NCBI GenBank assembly: GCA_020634495.1
Contig: JACKBR010000002.1
Span: 186,001-250,000, forward strand
Origin: Ardenticatenaceae bacterium
GTDB taxonomy: Bacteria; Chloroflexota; Anaerolineae; Promineifilales; Promineifilaceae
Direction: 5' to 3'
DNA: 64,000 nucleotides
Shown here in pieces: positions 25,668 to 34,097 of this stretch. Both the position numbers and the translations under genes were made by a program. Every line of letters begins with the position of its first letter. The first letter of the stretch is position 1. The notes under the pieces are model-generated. The model ran no database searches and had not been told where the DNA came from. It was given only the letters and a program-made list of their open reading frames with translations.

Positions 25668-26120
25668 ATGATTTCCATTCACGTCGATGGGGCTGTTTCA
25701 GGAACCCAATATGCTGGGGCGGCGGCGGTAGCCCGCACACCGGACGGGGTTTTTCTGGGCTGGCTCAGCCGTCAGATGCCTGCAATGACCAACAACGAAG
25801 CAGAGTATCAGGCTGCGCTGTTGGGCTTAGCGCTGGCACGCCGCCTGGGGGCTTCTGCTGTTGAAATCGTGTCAGATTCAGAAGTAGTCGTGCGCCAAAT
25901 GCAAGGGCAGAGCCGTGTGTTAAGCCAACGACTCCGGCAGCTGCATCAGGAAACTTGCGCTCGAATTGGACACTTTCAGCAGGTTTCCTTTCGCCATGTC
26001 CCGCGGGAGGAAAATCATTTGGCCGATGCCTTGGCCACGGAGGCGCTTTTGGGTCGCCCGGTCAAGATGCGACCCCAACAAACGACGATTCAGCTACGCA
26101 GACGGTTCTTTGGGAAATAA
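25668..26120 (+). CDS. Ribonuclease HI-like protein in the cas operon
   Basis: 150 residues, 3 bp after the membrane protein, ribosome site GGGGAG. All four catalytic acidic residues of RNase HI are in place: Asp7 (SIHVDGAV), Glu44 (MTNNEAEYQAAL), Asp70 (IVSDSEVVVRQM) and Asp120 (ENHLADALA). It belongs to the RNase HI subgroup of cellular and RVT_3-type proteins lacking an N-terminal hybrid-binding domain. It would cut RNA in RNA-DNA hybrids. Between a reverse transcriptase plus Cas1 upstream and Cas2 downstream (19 bp), the simplest idea is that it removes template RNA during cDNA synthesis of RNA-derived spacers; that role is inferred. Confidence 0.88.
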   Translation: MISIHVDGAVSGTQYAGAAAVARTPDGVFLGWLSRQMPAMTNNEAEYQAALLGLALARRLGASAVEIVSDSEVVVRQMQGQSRVLSQRLRQLHQETCARIGHFQQVSFRHVPREENHLADALATEALLGRPVKMRPQQTTIQLRRRFFGK

Positions 26121-26139
26121 TCCTCATTGGAGGTGCTTA

Positions 26140-26418
26140 ATGCGTGTGGTAGTCAGTTATGACATTAGTGATGATAAACGACGACGAAAAGTAGCGGAGA
26201 TCATGGAAGGCTATGGGTATCGGGTGCAGTACAGTGTGTTTGAGTGCAACCTGAACAAAAAGCAGATGGCGGAGATGAAACGTGCATTACGGCCGTTGGT
26301 CAAAGGCCCAAAAATGGACAGTATTCGTTTTTACCCCCTGCCCGCCGATGCTGTCACACTCATTCAGGTCATAGGGAAGGATCAGGCACGTTCTTTGGGG
26401 TTATTAGAAGTCGTATAA
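26140..26418 (+). CDS. cas2: Cas2
   Basis: 92 residues; start ATG at 26140 with GGAGG 8 bp upstream. The ferredoxin-like fold begins MRVVVSYDIS with the conserved Asp8, followed by DDKRRRKVAEIMEGYG and YRVQYSVFEC, as in typical Cas2. It forms the central dimer of the Cas1-Cas2 integrase. Last gene of the run; about 110 bp later the minus-strand gene block begins. No clear terminator follows. Confidence 0.93.
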   Translation: MRVVVSYDISDDKRRRKVAEIMEGYGYRVQYSVFECNLNKKQMAEMKRALRPLVKGPKMDSIRFYPLPADAVTLIQVIGKDQARSLGLLEVV

Positions 26419-26532
26419 ACTTTCGCGTAACGACCTTAGCGACATCCCCCCACATATAACCAGAACCAAGGCAATAAGAATTTATCCCTAAAATGGGTGC
26501 AGAAAATTTCCGGGTAAGTTCATAAAAAAATA

Positions 26533-27921
26533 TCATCCTCCTAGCTGATGCCACACATCGAAACGGCCGTTTTCCGTCACATGCCGCTGCCAATACAGCT
26601 CACGGTCCGGGTCACGACCATATGCTTTTGCCGCCAGTTTGCCATTTGGGAAATAAATTTTTTCTGGCTGATGCGACTCACTCGTTTTCCCCATGTTCCC
26701 CGGCATCCCTTTCATAACCAGGTCTTTGAGCTTGCGATTGATCCGCTTTTGTCGGCCCCGCGGACGGTGCCGATGCTGCCGGCTGTAACTGTTGGGCAGC
26801 TGCCAGGCCAGATATATTTTCCCTTTCTTTCCTTGCTGGCCACGATAATCTTTTAGTTCAAATAAGGCCTGTCCTTTAGCCCAGGCCCGTTTTTCCATCG
26901 CCTCCTTTGTAGAAGATCCCCCCACAACAAAGTTGGCCTGCACGTGCAGGCCAACCTGCGCCTCGTAGACGCGCTGGCTAGACCGCCCTACCCCACTCAG
27001 CTGCTCAAGGGTCTCACGCGCAATAGGCATTACCCGGTCACCTTGTGGTGTTTCTTTGGTCCGACCGCTGTGAAAAGCTGCATATAAATGAGCACGAAAG
27101 GTGCCCATACCATCTAGCAATGCCGCTGAAGGCAGCGCCACTGGCCGCCCGGTTACCTGCTCTACCCCCAATGCAACGGCTACCCTGGCGGCCGAATGCA
27201 ACCAGACATACGTTTTGTCCCGTGTCCAATACACACCCTCTCCTTGCCGAAGCAAGTTACGCAACTGCCGCCAGCCGCACAGTCGTAAATTTGAGGTTTT
27301 GTGGGTAAGTTTTTCTCTCAGATTGTCTATGCGAAGTGAGCCACGTCCCTCAGTATCGAGATACCGCAGCATTAGCCAGAGCCGCCCTGGGGCGGCCATC
27401 TCTTCCCGCAGCATACCCAGGCCGATATCCGGATAGAGCTTCACCCATTCCACACCGGGCTGACCCAACGTTTCTTGAGATGGTGTCCTGGAGTCAACGC
27501 CAGGAATGGGCGCTGGCACTGCTGTCAGAGCATCGCCCGTCTGCAAAACCACCTCTACTCGATTTCCGGTTACTGAAGCTTCGCCACGACGCAAAATGGC
27601 CGTTGCCGCCGTGCACCCCCATCCCAAATGCGCGGGTAAAGTCGCCACAATTTCTTTGTGATTGACGGGCTGGGAAACGGGCGTTTCCCAGGGCACTACT
27701 CCATCTCTGTGAACTCTGCCATTGGGGCAAATTGAGACAGCAGGGAAGCCAGCAGCTCTGCGCGCCGCTTGGGCCTGCGCCCGCAAAGCCAGAAGCCGCT
27801 GATTCGCTTCTTCAAGCTGTGGCGATGGGGCAAACGTCGTGGAGTCCATGATAGACCACAGGCTATACGTAGCATCAAATAGCCCAACCCAGGCCAAAAT
27901 CTTTGCCCAGGTAAGGGTCAT
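26533..27921 (-). CDS. Replication-initiator-like winged-helix protein of the mobile element
   Basis: About 462 residues; the start is uncertain (ATG 27921, GTG 27927 or ATG 27849). The middle part (about residues 160-345) contains WVKLYPDIGLGMLRE, LWLMLRYLDTEGRGSLRIDN and IARETLEQLSGVGRSSQRVYE. The last looks like the helix-turn-helix of plasmid-type replication or DNA-binding proteins. The C-terminus is basic (RQHRHRPRGRQKRINRKL). I do not recognise a precise family. It lies at the downstream end of a conjugation gene block and converges with the cas operon. Initiator or element-control protein is the best guess. A palindrome lies just upstream. Confidence 0.5.
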   Translation of the reverse strand: MTLTWAKILAWVGLFDATYSLWSIMDSTTFAPSPQLEEANQRLLALRAQAQAARRAAGFPAVSICPNGRVHRDGVVPWETPVSQPVNHKEIVATLPAHLGWGCTAATAILRRGEASVTGNRVEVVLQTGDALTAVPAPIPGVDSRTPSQETLGQPGVEWVKLYPDIGLGMLREEMAAPGRLWLMLRYLDTEGRGSLRIDNLREKLTHKTSNLRLCGWRQLRNLLRQGEGVYWTRDKTYVWLHSAARVAVALGVEQVTGRPVALPSAALLDGMGTFRAHLYAAFHSGRTKETPQGDRVMPIARETLEQLSGVGRSSQRVYEAQVGLHVQANFVVGGSSTKEAMEKRAWAKGQALFELKDYRGQQGKKGKIYLAWQLPNSYSRQHRHRPRGRQKRINRKLKDLVMKGMPGNMGKTSESHQPEKIYFPNGKLAAKAYGRDPDRELYWQRHVTENGRFDVWHQLGG

Positions 27922-27925
27922 TGAC

Positions 27926-27945
27926 ACAGGAGTACACCTGTGCTA
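27926..27945. promoter_or_regulatory. Palindromic operator candidate upstream of the initiator-like gene
   Basis: CACAGGAGTACACCTGTG is a nearly perfect inverted repeat (CACAGG...CCTGTG) in the start region of the minus-strand gene. Position suggests autoregulation. Confidence 0.4.
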
Positions 27946-28089
27946 TTCTCCTCTATAGGTTAAGCCGCATAGGAGGTAACAAGACAGACCTCCCCCCTCC
28001 CCAACGAAGGGGCTTCAAAACGAGAGACCAGAGTGCAACCAACACTCTATCCTCGGAAGTATGCGAAATGCGAATAAAATTTTTTTAGC

Positions 28090-28119
28090 AAAAGCCAGTG
28101 TTGCCACACCGGCTTTTTT
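28090..28119 (+). terminator. Intrinsic terminator
   Basis: Stem AAAGCC-A-GTGT / ACAC-C-GGCTTT with one mismatch and a four-base loop, followed by a T-run. No protein gene ends here on the + strand, so it may end a small RNA. Confidence 0.65.
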
Positions 28120-28163
28120 GCTTTTCTGGGCCAGACAACAATGAACTTGCTTGACTGGTCACC

Positions 28164-28205
28164 AGCGTATGGTTACCAGCCGCCATGGGCTGGCAAGCAT
28201 ACGCT
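28164..28205. ncRNA. Long stem-loop, possible regulatory RNA element
   Basis: AGCGTATG (28164-28171) pairs with CATACGCT (28198-28205); inside it CCAGCC pairs with GGCTGG around a 6-base loop, with a symmetrical 4+4 base internal loop. It could be an RNA element or a protein-binding or origin-like site in DNA. Confidence 0.4.
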
Positions 28206-28352
28206 GACTACCGTCAATCATCTGACACCACATATTGAGAACTATAGAATTGATGGAGGCAAGGTGAATAAAAGGCACTTGACGAGGCTACCTAAGTTAT
28301 GGTAGTCTACCTACACGAAAACAACTGGTGAAGTGCACCTACTTATCACCAC

Positions 28353-28394
28353 CCTCGTATCTGATTCGCAGTCAAATACGGGGGTTGTTTTTTA
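28353..28394 (+). terminator. Intrinsic terminator at the 3' end of the AAA ATPase gene
   Basis: CCTCGTAT (28353-28360) and ATACGGGG (28376-28383) form a stem with one G-T pair, followed by TTGTTTTTT. Read on the + strand it would end a small RNA from the region to the left; it touches the stop codon of the minus-strand ATPase gene. Confidence 0.6.
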
Positions 28395-29873
28395 TCCATC
28401 GCCTAACGGGAACCAATTTTTCAGATCCGCATAGACATTCTCCAAATTCAGTAAACGGCAGCTGTGGCTACGCCAATTTTTCCGGGCCTCGCCATCTGCC
28501 GTGATGGCCTCAGCCAACGCCTTGGCCCCATCGGTCCAACCCTGGAGAGAGAATCCAACAAACTCCACGGTCCATTCCCCACGTTTGGGCGTCACGTTGT
28601 CAGCACTTTTAATAAGAGCACGCAAAGCATCCACACCGACTGGTGCCGCTGTCCAATGGCAGCTACCTAAAAACAGGCGTCGGGACCGCTGGCTGATGCC
28701 CACCACGTCTATAAAATATTTTGTAGTCCAGGCAGCGCCCACTCTATCTAAAGAAGAACCCAAAAGCCCATGATTGCTGGCCTCCAGCAGCCACTGTTGG
28801 CACAACTCACGCCAGGTGTAGCGCTCAATAAAGGCGGGCATTTCCTGATTTATTTCATCCAGCGTCTGCTGGGAGCGCCCCATGGCCACATGGCTTTGGG
28901 TAGTCATAAAGCGGTAATAAAAGCGCAAATAGGGATCGGTAATGTTATAGTGGCCGCGCCGGGACTTTTCCGTTTCGGTAGCTGGCACTCGTCGCTCAAC
29001 AAAACCCGTATCTCTCAAGACGCTGAGATATTTAGAAATATGCCCCTGGCTCAGCCCGGTATGATTAGAAATTTCAAGCTGGGTTTGTTCACCTTGGGCT
29101 ATCGCTTTTAAAATACTGACATAATTGTGGGCGTCGCTGATAAAATCCTGCAGCAGCAAACGTGGCTCCTCGCGCATCAACGTATTGGGAGTGAGAAGCT
29201 GCTGCTGAATGTTGTCGATAATGGACAGGTTCGGGTCCAGCCGCTCTAGATAGGCCGGAACCCCACCCATCATGGCGTAGACCTGCACCTTTTCTCGTAA
29301 GCTGTAGCTTGGGAAAAATTCACAGACGACTGGGAAAGACAGCGGAGGCAGATCCAGCAGGGCATTGGCCCGGCCATAGAGTGGTTCCTGCGGGGCAAAC
29401 ATTTTTTCAATAACGCCGCGCTGCGAACCGGCTAGAGCCAGCTTAATTTGGGTTGGCTTAAGCACATGATCCCACAGCTTCTGCAGTTTCCCAACAATGG
29501 TGGGATCAACGTCTATCAAGTAGGTAATCTCGTCGATAAACAGAGCCAGGCGCTCGTTTTGGGCCAGGCGAGCCACCTCTGCAAATGCCTGATCCCAGCT
29601 GGCATAGGTGAAGTCCTGTGGCGCTGGTGTATTCGGGTGGCTAAAATTGTAAATCACCTGGGAGAAAGAGCGGAGCTGGTGCAAAGCAGAAGAAGGTTCA
29701 GCTACCCAGTAAATCCCCCGCTCCGGATGTTTACCAAGCCAATGGATCAACAGACGTGTTTTTCCCACACGCCTGCGCCCATACAGGATCAACAGCGTGG
29801 CGCTGGAATTGTTCCACAGGTCATCCAGTAGCTTTAATTCTTCAACACGTCCTCGGAAGTCGGTATTATTCAT
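28392..29873 (-). CDS. AAA ATPase of the ATPase_2/DUF234 type
   Basis: 493 residues. P-loop GRRRVGKT at 32-39 in LYGRRRVGKTRLL, Walker B LALFIDEITYL, and the sensor ALAGSQRGVIEKMF, as in archaeal-type STAND ATPases. A winged helix (TQLEISNHTGLSQGHISKYL) then a C-terminal DUF234-like nuclease-fold domain (WTTKYFIDVVGIS region, YFIDVVG strand). These proteins are common in Chloroflexota and archaea and their role is unclear; nuclease or toxin-like activities have been suggested for DUF234. Its upstream region carries three copies of a palindromic motif, pointing to local control. The neighbours are mobile-element genes. Confidence 0.78.
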   Translation of the reverse strand: MNNTDFRGRVEELKLLDDLWNNSSATLLILYGRRRVGKTRLLIHWLGKHPERGIYWVAEPSSALHQLRSFSQVIYNFSHPNTPAPQDFTYASWDQAFAEVARLAQNERLALFIDEITYLIDVDPTIVGKLQKLWDHVLKPTQIKLALAGSQRGVIEKMFAPQEPLYGRANALLDLPPLSFPVVCEFFPSYSLREKVQVYAMMGGVPAYLERLDPNLSIIDNIQQQLLTPNTLMREEPRLLLQDFISDAHNYVSILKAIAQGEQTQLEISNHTGLSQGHISKYLSVLRDTGFVERRVPATETEKSRRGHYNITDPYLRFYYRFMTTQSHVAMGRSQQTLDEINQEMPAFIERYTWRELCQQWLLEASNHGLLGSSLDRVGAAWTTKYFIDVVGISQRSRRLFLGSCHWTAAPVGVDALRALIKSADNVTPKRGEWTVEFVGFSLQGWTDGAKALAEAITADGEARKNWRSHSCRLLNLENVYADLKNWFPLGDG

Positions 29874-29884
29874 AATATACGCTC

Positions 29885-29951
29885 AAGTATCATACTTTCA
29901 AGTATCATATAGTCATTATAGTATATCATAATACTATGAAGTATGATACTT
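29885..29951. promoter_or_regulatory. Repeated palindromic operator upstream of the AAA ATPase gene
   Basis: AAGTATCATACTT at 29885-29897, a shorter copy at 29899-29910 and the complementary AAGTATGATACTT at 29939-29951 surround an A+T-rich stretch that probably holds the promoter. The rest of 29874-30072 shows nothing else. Confidence 0.6.
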
Positions 29952-30072
29952 CACAGAATATAACTGATCTGCATCCCATTTGTCAAGTTTTGTTGTATTA
30001 CTGCATCACTGCCTTTCAACCCGGTCTTAAACAGGCGACATCACGCTGTAGTCAAACGCCTGATCAAGCAGA

Positions 30073-31569
30073 TTAATGGGCATTCCAGCCCGTAAAAAAG
30101 GGGGTGCCATCCACAATGACAATGCCCTCTCCACACCCCAACAGTGCCAGGTTTTCCCCTAACAGCGCATCGTCAGCCAGGAAACGCTTTTTCAGCGTAG
30201 CCAGGTGCTGAGGCTGGCTTTCCGTCAAAATAGCAGCCGCATCCGGCAAAAGCGGACCGTTGCTCACCATGAGTCGCGCCAAATTCCCGATGAGCGAGGC
30301 TGGCAACAGTTTCCCTGGCAGACCATGGACAATGAGCCGTACATCGGGCAGCTGCATAGCAGCCAACAGCACGGCCCGTAACAGCTGCTGCCGTTCCCAA
30401 CTTGTTCCTTTGCAGGCAAAAAACAAGGCACCGACGGGTAGAATGTCAAAGCGATTCACCGGCCATTCCAGCATTTCGCACACGCTGCGGTTGGCGGTTA
30501 GCCGGTTCAGCGCCAAGCCCAGGCTGGAAACGGCCGCCGTCTGACCCTGCCGTTCCACTTGCTTCAGCCACTTGCGTAAGGATAGTATATCCGTCACCCC
30601 ACCCGCCTGTGCTTGGGCCAGCAGATGGACACCTTGTGGGTGCACATTCATCCCACCAAACCAACGCTGCCAACGTTCAAGCTGGGCCGCCCAAGTTTCT
30701 CCCGGCACAGCCGCCAACGGGTTAAACCCATTCGCGAGCGATGTGCTGTCAATGTCGATGTAGGTTAACTGCTCGCCTAGCAGACGGGTCACAACTGCTT
30801 TACGCTTCAGCCTGGGCACCAGATCGCCAGAGCCATCCAGGACAACCAGGTTAGCTGGATGCCGAGCCACCGTCTGTGTCACCTGATGCCCCAGCCACTC
30901 AGCCACTGCTTCCTGACGGCCATATAAATTGACCCTGCCCGAAACGTGCAGTGGAACACCCGTGTGCGACCGCCCCAACAGCCAGCGCTCCGGTCCTGGA
31001 TCGGAAGCGGTCAGGTGCGCGGGCGGCTGATGATCTTGCCAACAGGGCCGCGTCGTCAATCCCGGCACCGGATGATGTGGTAAATGCCAGGTATCAGCCG
31101 CTTCTGTATCGCCTTTGGTTGATGGCTGAGGCAAGTAGCGGCCACGGCCGTGACTAACTTCCCGTTTGTTCTCCCCTTCAACTTGCCTGACAAAAAGGCG
31201 CTCATTAACCACGTGGGCCAGGAACGGCCGTTCCCAGGGTAATTCAGATACGGCTGTCAGGCGCTGGGCGCTAGGCAAAATCAGTTCGGGCAGCTTGGGC
31301 TTCAGGGAAAAACTGAAATCGGCGGCCATGCGCTGGAGCAGACGCTTATGCGCCTCCGGTATGCCCAAATATAGTTCCGACACCATTTCATCCGGCCGAA
31401 AAAACAGCGCAATACGGCCACACGCCTGGGGGCGGGACAACAGCCGGATGCACCGGGTCGGTCCGTCCGGTGTCAGGTAACGAAGGCGAAACCAGGTCAG
31501 CCCGTCATCCCACTGTTGTCGTGCCGCCCGTTCTCCCAGGCGTACTTTCGCCCAAAACTGCTTTAACAT
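30073..31569 (-). CDS. VirD4/TraG-like conjugation protein without a recognisable P-loop
   Basis: 498 residues, start ATG 31569. The C-terminal 300 residues follow the coupling-protein layout: a Walker B-like strand LVVLDGSGDLVPRLKRK (canonical VIDPKGE-like), GFNPLAAVPGE (the NPL motif), and a late strand with AAAILTESQPQHL. The place of the Walker A loop reads LGRSHTGVPLHVSGRVNLYG, with no G-GK-T/S, so nucleotide binding is doubtful. It could be a degenerate or accessory coupling protein, with the active one encoded outside the window. Located 12 bp from a small gene and downstream of VirB4 in the same block. Confidence 0.6.
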   Translation of the reverse strand: MLKQFWAKVRLGERAARQQWDDGLTWFRLRYLTPDGPTRCIRLLSRPQACGRIALFFRPDEMVSELYLGIPEAHKRLLQRMAADFSFSLKPKLPELILPSAQRLTAVSELPWERPFLAHVVNERLFVRQVEGENKREVSHGRGRYLPQPSTKGDTEAADTWHLPHHPVPGLTTRPCWQDHQPPAHLTASDPGPERWLLGRSHTGVPLHVSGRVNLYGRQEAVAEWLGHQVTQTVARHPANLVVLDGSGDLVPRLKRKAVVTRLLGEQLTYIDIDSTSLANGFNPLAAVPGETWAAQLERWQRWFGGMNVHPQGVHLLAQAQAGGVTDILSLRKWLKQVERQGQTAAVSSLGLALNRLTANRSVCEMLEWPVNRFDILPVGALFFACKGTSWERQQLLRAVLLAAMQLPDVRLIVHGLPGKLLPASLIGNLARLMVSNGPLLPDAAAILTESQPQHLATLKKRFLADDALLGENLALLGCGEGIVIVDGTPFFTGWNAH

Positions 31570-31581
31570 ATGCCTCTCTCA

Positions 31582-31773
31582 TCAACCCATTTCTTGCCAG
31601 AAGTTATCCAGTTCACCATCCCCATCCACGGGCAAGTCACTGGCGACCAGCTTTTGTTCCTGTTCCTGAATCATGATTTCAATCATCACCAGCGACCAGC
31701 GGTGGAATTTCACCGATAAGGCGATGTTGTCCGCTTCCTGCTGGCGAAATTGGTCCAGTAGGTTGTTATTCAT
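31582..31773 (-). CDS. Small hypothetical protein in the conjugation block
   Basis: 63 residues. Supported by the ribosome site AGGAGAAGCGC before ATG and tight packing between VirB4 and the VirD4-like gene. Helical, acidic at the C-terminus (VDGDGELDNFWQEMG), no transmembrane segment, no recognised family. Possibly a small soluble partner of the coupling protein. Confidence 0.6.
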   Translation of the reverse strand: MNNNLLDQFRQQEADNIALSVKFHRWSLVMIEIMIQEQEQKLVASDLPVDGDGELDNFWQEMG

Positions 31774-31817
31774 GCGCTTCTCCTGTTGCTAATAGGCCTG
31801 CCACGAACCACCAGCCT

Positions 31818-34031
31818 CTAGCTACCCAATAAATTTTCCGCTTCAATCGGCCGCAATTGAAAAAAGACCATATCCGCTTTGCCATTAAACCGTACCACCG
31901 CCATCCCCTTGCCGTGCCGGTCATCGCTGCCCATCCGGGCCAGAAATTCGGCGTGCGAAGGCAGAATCTCATCCTTGTAATGGTCGGCCAGCCGATAGGC
32001 GGCGTCCCGCTTCATGCCAAAGGCAATCGTCCAACTCACGTTGTTGATAATAAACTGACCAGCCGTGACGTTGGTGCCGGCGGCCATCGATTCAGCCTGA
32101 GCGCCTTCCACGCCAATAAACGCTTCCAGGTCCTGGTCAATCATGACGACAGCCGCACCGAAGGTGCGCACCGTCTTGACCATGTTGGCCAGAAAGGTCA
32201 TCAGGCTGGCCTCCTGATTCATATAATGAACTTCATCGACGATGATGGCGCGTTTGCGCGGCTTACACCTTACCTGGTGGTTGATACCTGCCAGGGTGGC
32301 GTAATAAAACAACGGCCGTCGCCGCTCTGGCACCTGACTGAAATCAAACAGCACGATACGTTCTTTTAGGGCCAAATCCAGATTGGTCGGTTCATTAAAG
32401 GTGGCGGCGTAATCCCCATACACGTAAAGGCTCTCAACCTCCTCCGCCAATGCAGCCGCGGCGGTGGCCACCTGTCTGCTTAAGCCAGGCAGCAGTGGCT
32501 GTCCACCCTCCAATTGGTGCACCAGCGTCAATGGGGCAAGTCCATCTAGTTCGGCCGGGGTCAGCTGCTCGGCCACCTGAACCAGCTTGTGACAAAACGT
32601 TTCCAAGAGGGGCGTCAGCGTATGGTCGGCCATCAGCTCCTCTGCCCAATCGTAGCGGGCATAAGTCAGTTGCAAAGCTCGGCGAATGGCGGCAATTTCA
32701 GCATTGCTGAAGCGGCGAGGATTGTTGCCCAGCGGATCCAATAGCAGCCCTAGCAAGGTAATGACGTGATCATACTGTTCGGTGGCGTTTTCATATACCA
32801 CATCCAGGATATTGAGCCGGGTTGCACTGTAGGAAAGCTGGTTATAGGAGACGTTTTTGCCCCCGGCCAGCTGCGCCAGACGGCGGCTGTGCCCTTGGGG
32901 TTCCAGCAATACCACCTGCGTCCCTTGCTCAGCCATGCGCCAGGCCAACGCCTGCGCCCCGACCGTTTTACCCTTCCCTGTCCGCCCCAGGATGATGCCG
33001 TGGAAGGGGTCGTTGCCCTGCCAATCCAGGTAAGAGACGTGCGGCGCTACCTCATCAACCGAGATGCCCACGTAGTAACCTGTTGCCATTTGCTCCCGAC
33101 CCACGCCCCACATGCCGGCAAACACAGCTGGCGCGCGGCTGAGCGTATTAAAATGACCAGACGGCATCCCGGGTGGTCTGGCCGCAGGACCAAACATACG
33201 GGCCGCCACCGCCTGATAACCCAGCATGCGGTCCACCTTCATATATTGGCTGCTGGTTTTGCGCAGGCTCTCCAGCCGCGCTCGCAGCGTGGCGACGCTT
33301 TTGTCCAGCAGCATGAACAAGACACGCACCTGGTGCACCGCTTCATCCCGAACTTCCAGAGCAGCCTCCGCTTCTTTGCTGGCAATAATGGCATTGCGAT
33401 CCTGCGCGTTGTCGATCATGCCCTGCCAGAATTCGGCCGAGGCGGTAACCCGCTCTGGATGCACCTTACGCACGTCGATACAGATGACCATTGGGCCGTC
33501 AGCGGCGGTAATCATCTGGGCCAGCGGATGCCGCCAATCCCAAGTGCGGGTCAGCTGGTAAGAAGCCAGGATGGCATACCGATAGCGGCTGTTGTCTGTT
33601 TGCAGACGGCCGTTTTTCTTCAACACGGGTGCCATATGATCATGATACTCGGCATAATCACCGGGGATAGGTAGCTGGGGATACCCTTCCTCGCCAACCA
33701 CCCGCCAATGGGCCAGGTCGCCTGTGGTCAAGGCGTCGTTGAAATCCACCAGAAAGTGGCGCGTGCGCCGCATTTCACCCCGGCTGGCCCATTCCCCAAT
33801 CATGCGCACCTCTTCCATCAAGCCACGGCGCGCCCAGTCATCGCCGATGCTCATTGCCAGGCGACGCCGTTCCCGCTCCAGCCGCTCCAGGGTAGCGGGC
33901 ATGATGAAGGTCAGAAAACGGCAATGCTCTACTGGCCCGGCAAAAAGAGAGACCATCTGACCCAGGACAGCCGACTGGTCATGGCTATCAATCTGGTAGA
34001 AATGGGGTAATGTCACTTGGAATACGCGCAT
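31818..34031 (-). CDS. virB4: VirB4-like conjugation ATPase
   Basis: 737 residues from ATG 34031. Walker A GRTGKGKT at about 349-356 (DPFHGIILGRTGKGKTVG), preceded by the YLDWQGNDPFHG strand, then Walker B KRAIIVDEVHYMN and a helicase-like AAVVMIDQDLEAF motif; the last 70 residues contain the conserved SWTIAFGMKRDAAYRLAD region. VirB4 powers assembly and transport in type IV secretion and is the best marker of a conjugation machine. It follows a PrgI-like gene and precedes a small gene and the VirD4-like gene, the order typical of Gram-positive-type elements. Confidence 0.88.
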   Translation of the reverse strand: MRVFQVTLPHFYQIDSHDQSAVLGQMVSLFAGPVEHCRFLTFIMPATLERLERERRRLAMSIGDDWARRGLMEEVRMIGEWASRGEMRRTRHFLVDFNDALTTGDLAHWRVVGEEGYPQLPIPGDYAEYHDHMAPVLKKNGRLQTDNSRYRYAILASYQLTRTWDWRHPLAQMITAADGPMVICIDVRKVHPERVTASAEFWQGMIDNAQDRNAIIASKEAEAALEVRDEAVHQVRVLFMLLDKSVATLRARLESLRKTSSQYMKVDRMLGYQAVAARMFGPAARPPGMPSGHFNTLSRAPAVFAGMWGVGREQMATGYYVGISVDEVAPHVSYLDWQGNDPFHGIILGRTGKGKTVGAQALAWRMAEQGTQVVLLEPQGHSRRLAQLAGGKNVSYNQLSYSATRLNILDVVYENATEQYDHVITLLGLLLDPLGNNPRRFSNAEIAAIRRALQLTYARYDWAEELMADHTLTPLLETFCHKLVQVAEQLTPAELDGLAPLTLVHQLEGGQPLLPGLSRQVATAAAALAEEVESLYVYGDYAATFNEPTNLDLALKERIVLFDFSQVPERRRPLFYYATLAGINHQVRCKPRKRAIIVDEVHYMNQEASLMTFLANMVKTVRTFGAAVVMIDQDLEAFIGVEGAQAESMAAGTNVTAGQFIINNVSWTIAFGMKRDAAYRLADHYKDEILPSHAEFLARMGSDDRHGKGMAVVRFNGKADMVFFQLRPIEAENLLGS

Positions 34032-34097
34032 AATTTTCTCTGCCTGTGGCAAGTAGCAGATGGCAAATTACATACCTGCCACCAGCTACTTGCCACT

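Larger units (their letters stand above)
27946..28391. other. Structured gene-free region, possible small RNAs
   Basis: About 450 bp with no convincing gene but several inverted repeats: CCCC-AACGAA-GGGG and AGAGTG-CAACCAA-CACTCT (around 28003-28052), a terminator-like hairpin at 28090-28119, a long two-part stem at 28164-28205, a CTACC/GGTAG hairpin near 28291-28308, and a terminator at 28353-28394. This density suggests one or more non-coding RNAs on the + strand, for example copy-control or antisense RNAs of the mobile element. Confidence 0.45.

Noticed and set aside
27946..28394. tRNA or tmRNA gene
   Set aside because: No cloverleaf or CCA/T-arm consensus visible in the structured stretch.
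32766..33674. 300-residue + strand frame opposite virB4
   Set aside because: It lies entirely antisense to virB4, which has full ATPase motifs; the protein has no recognisable domain.
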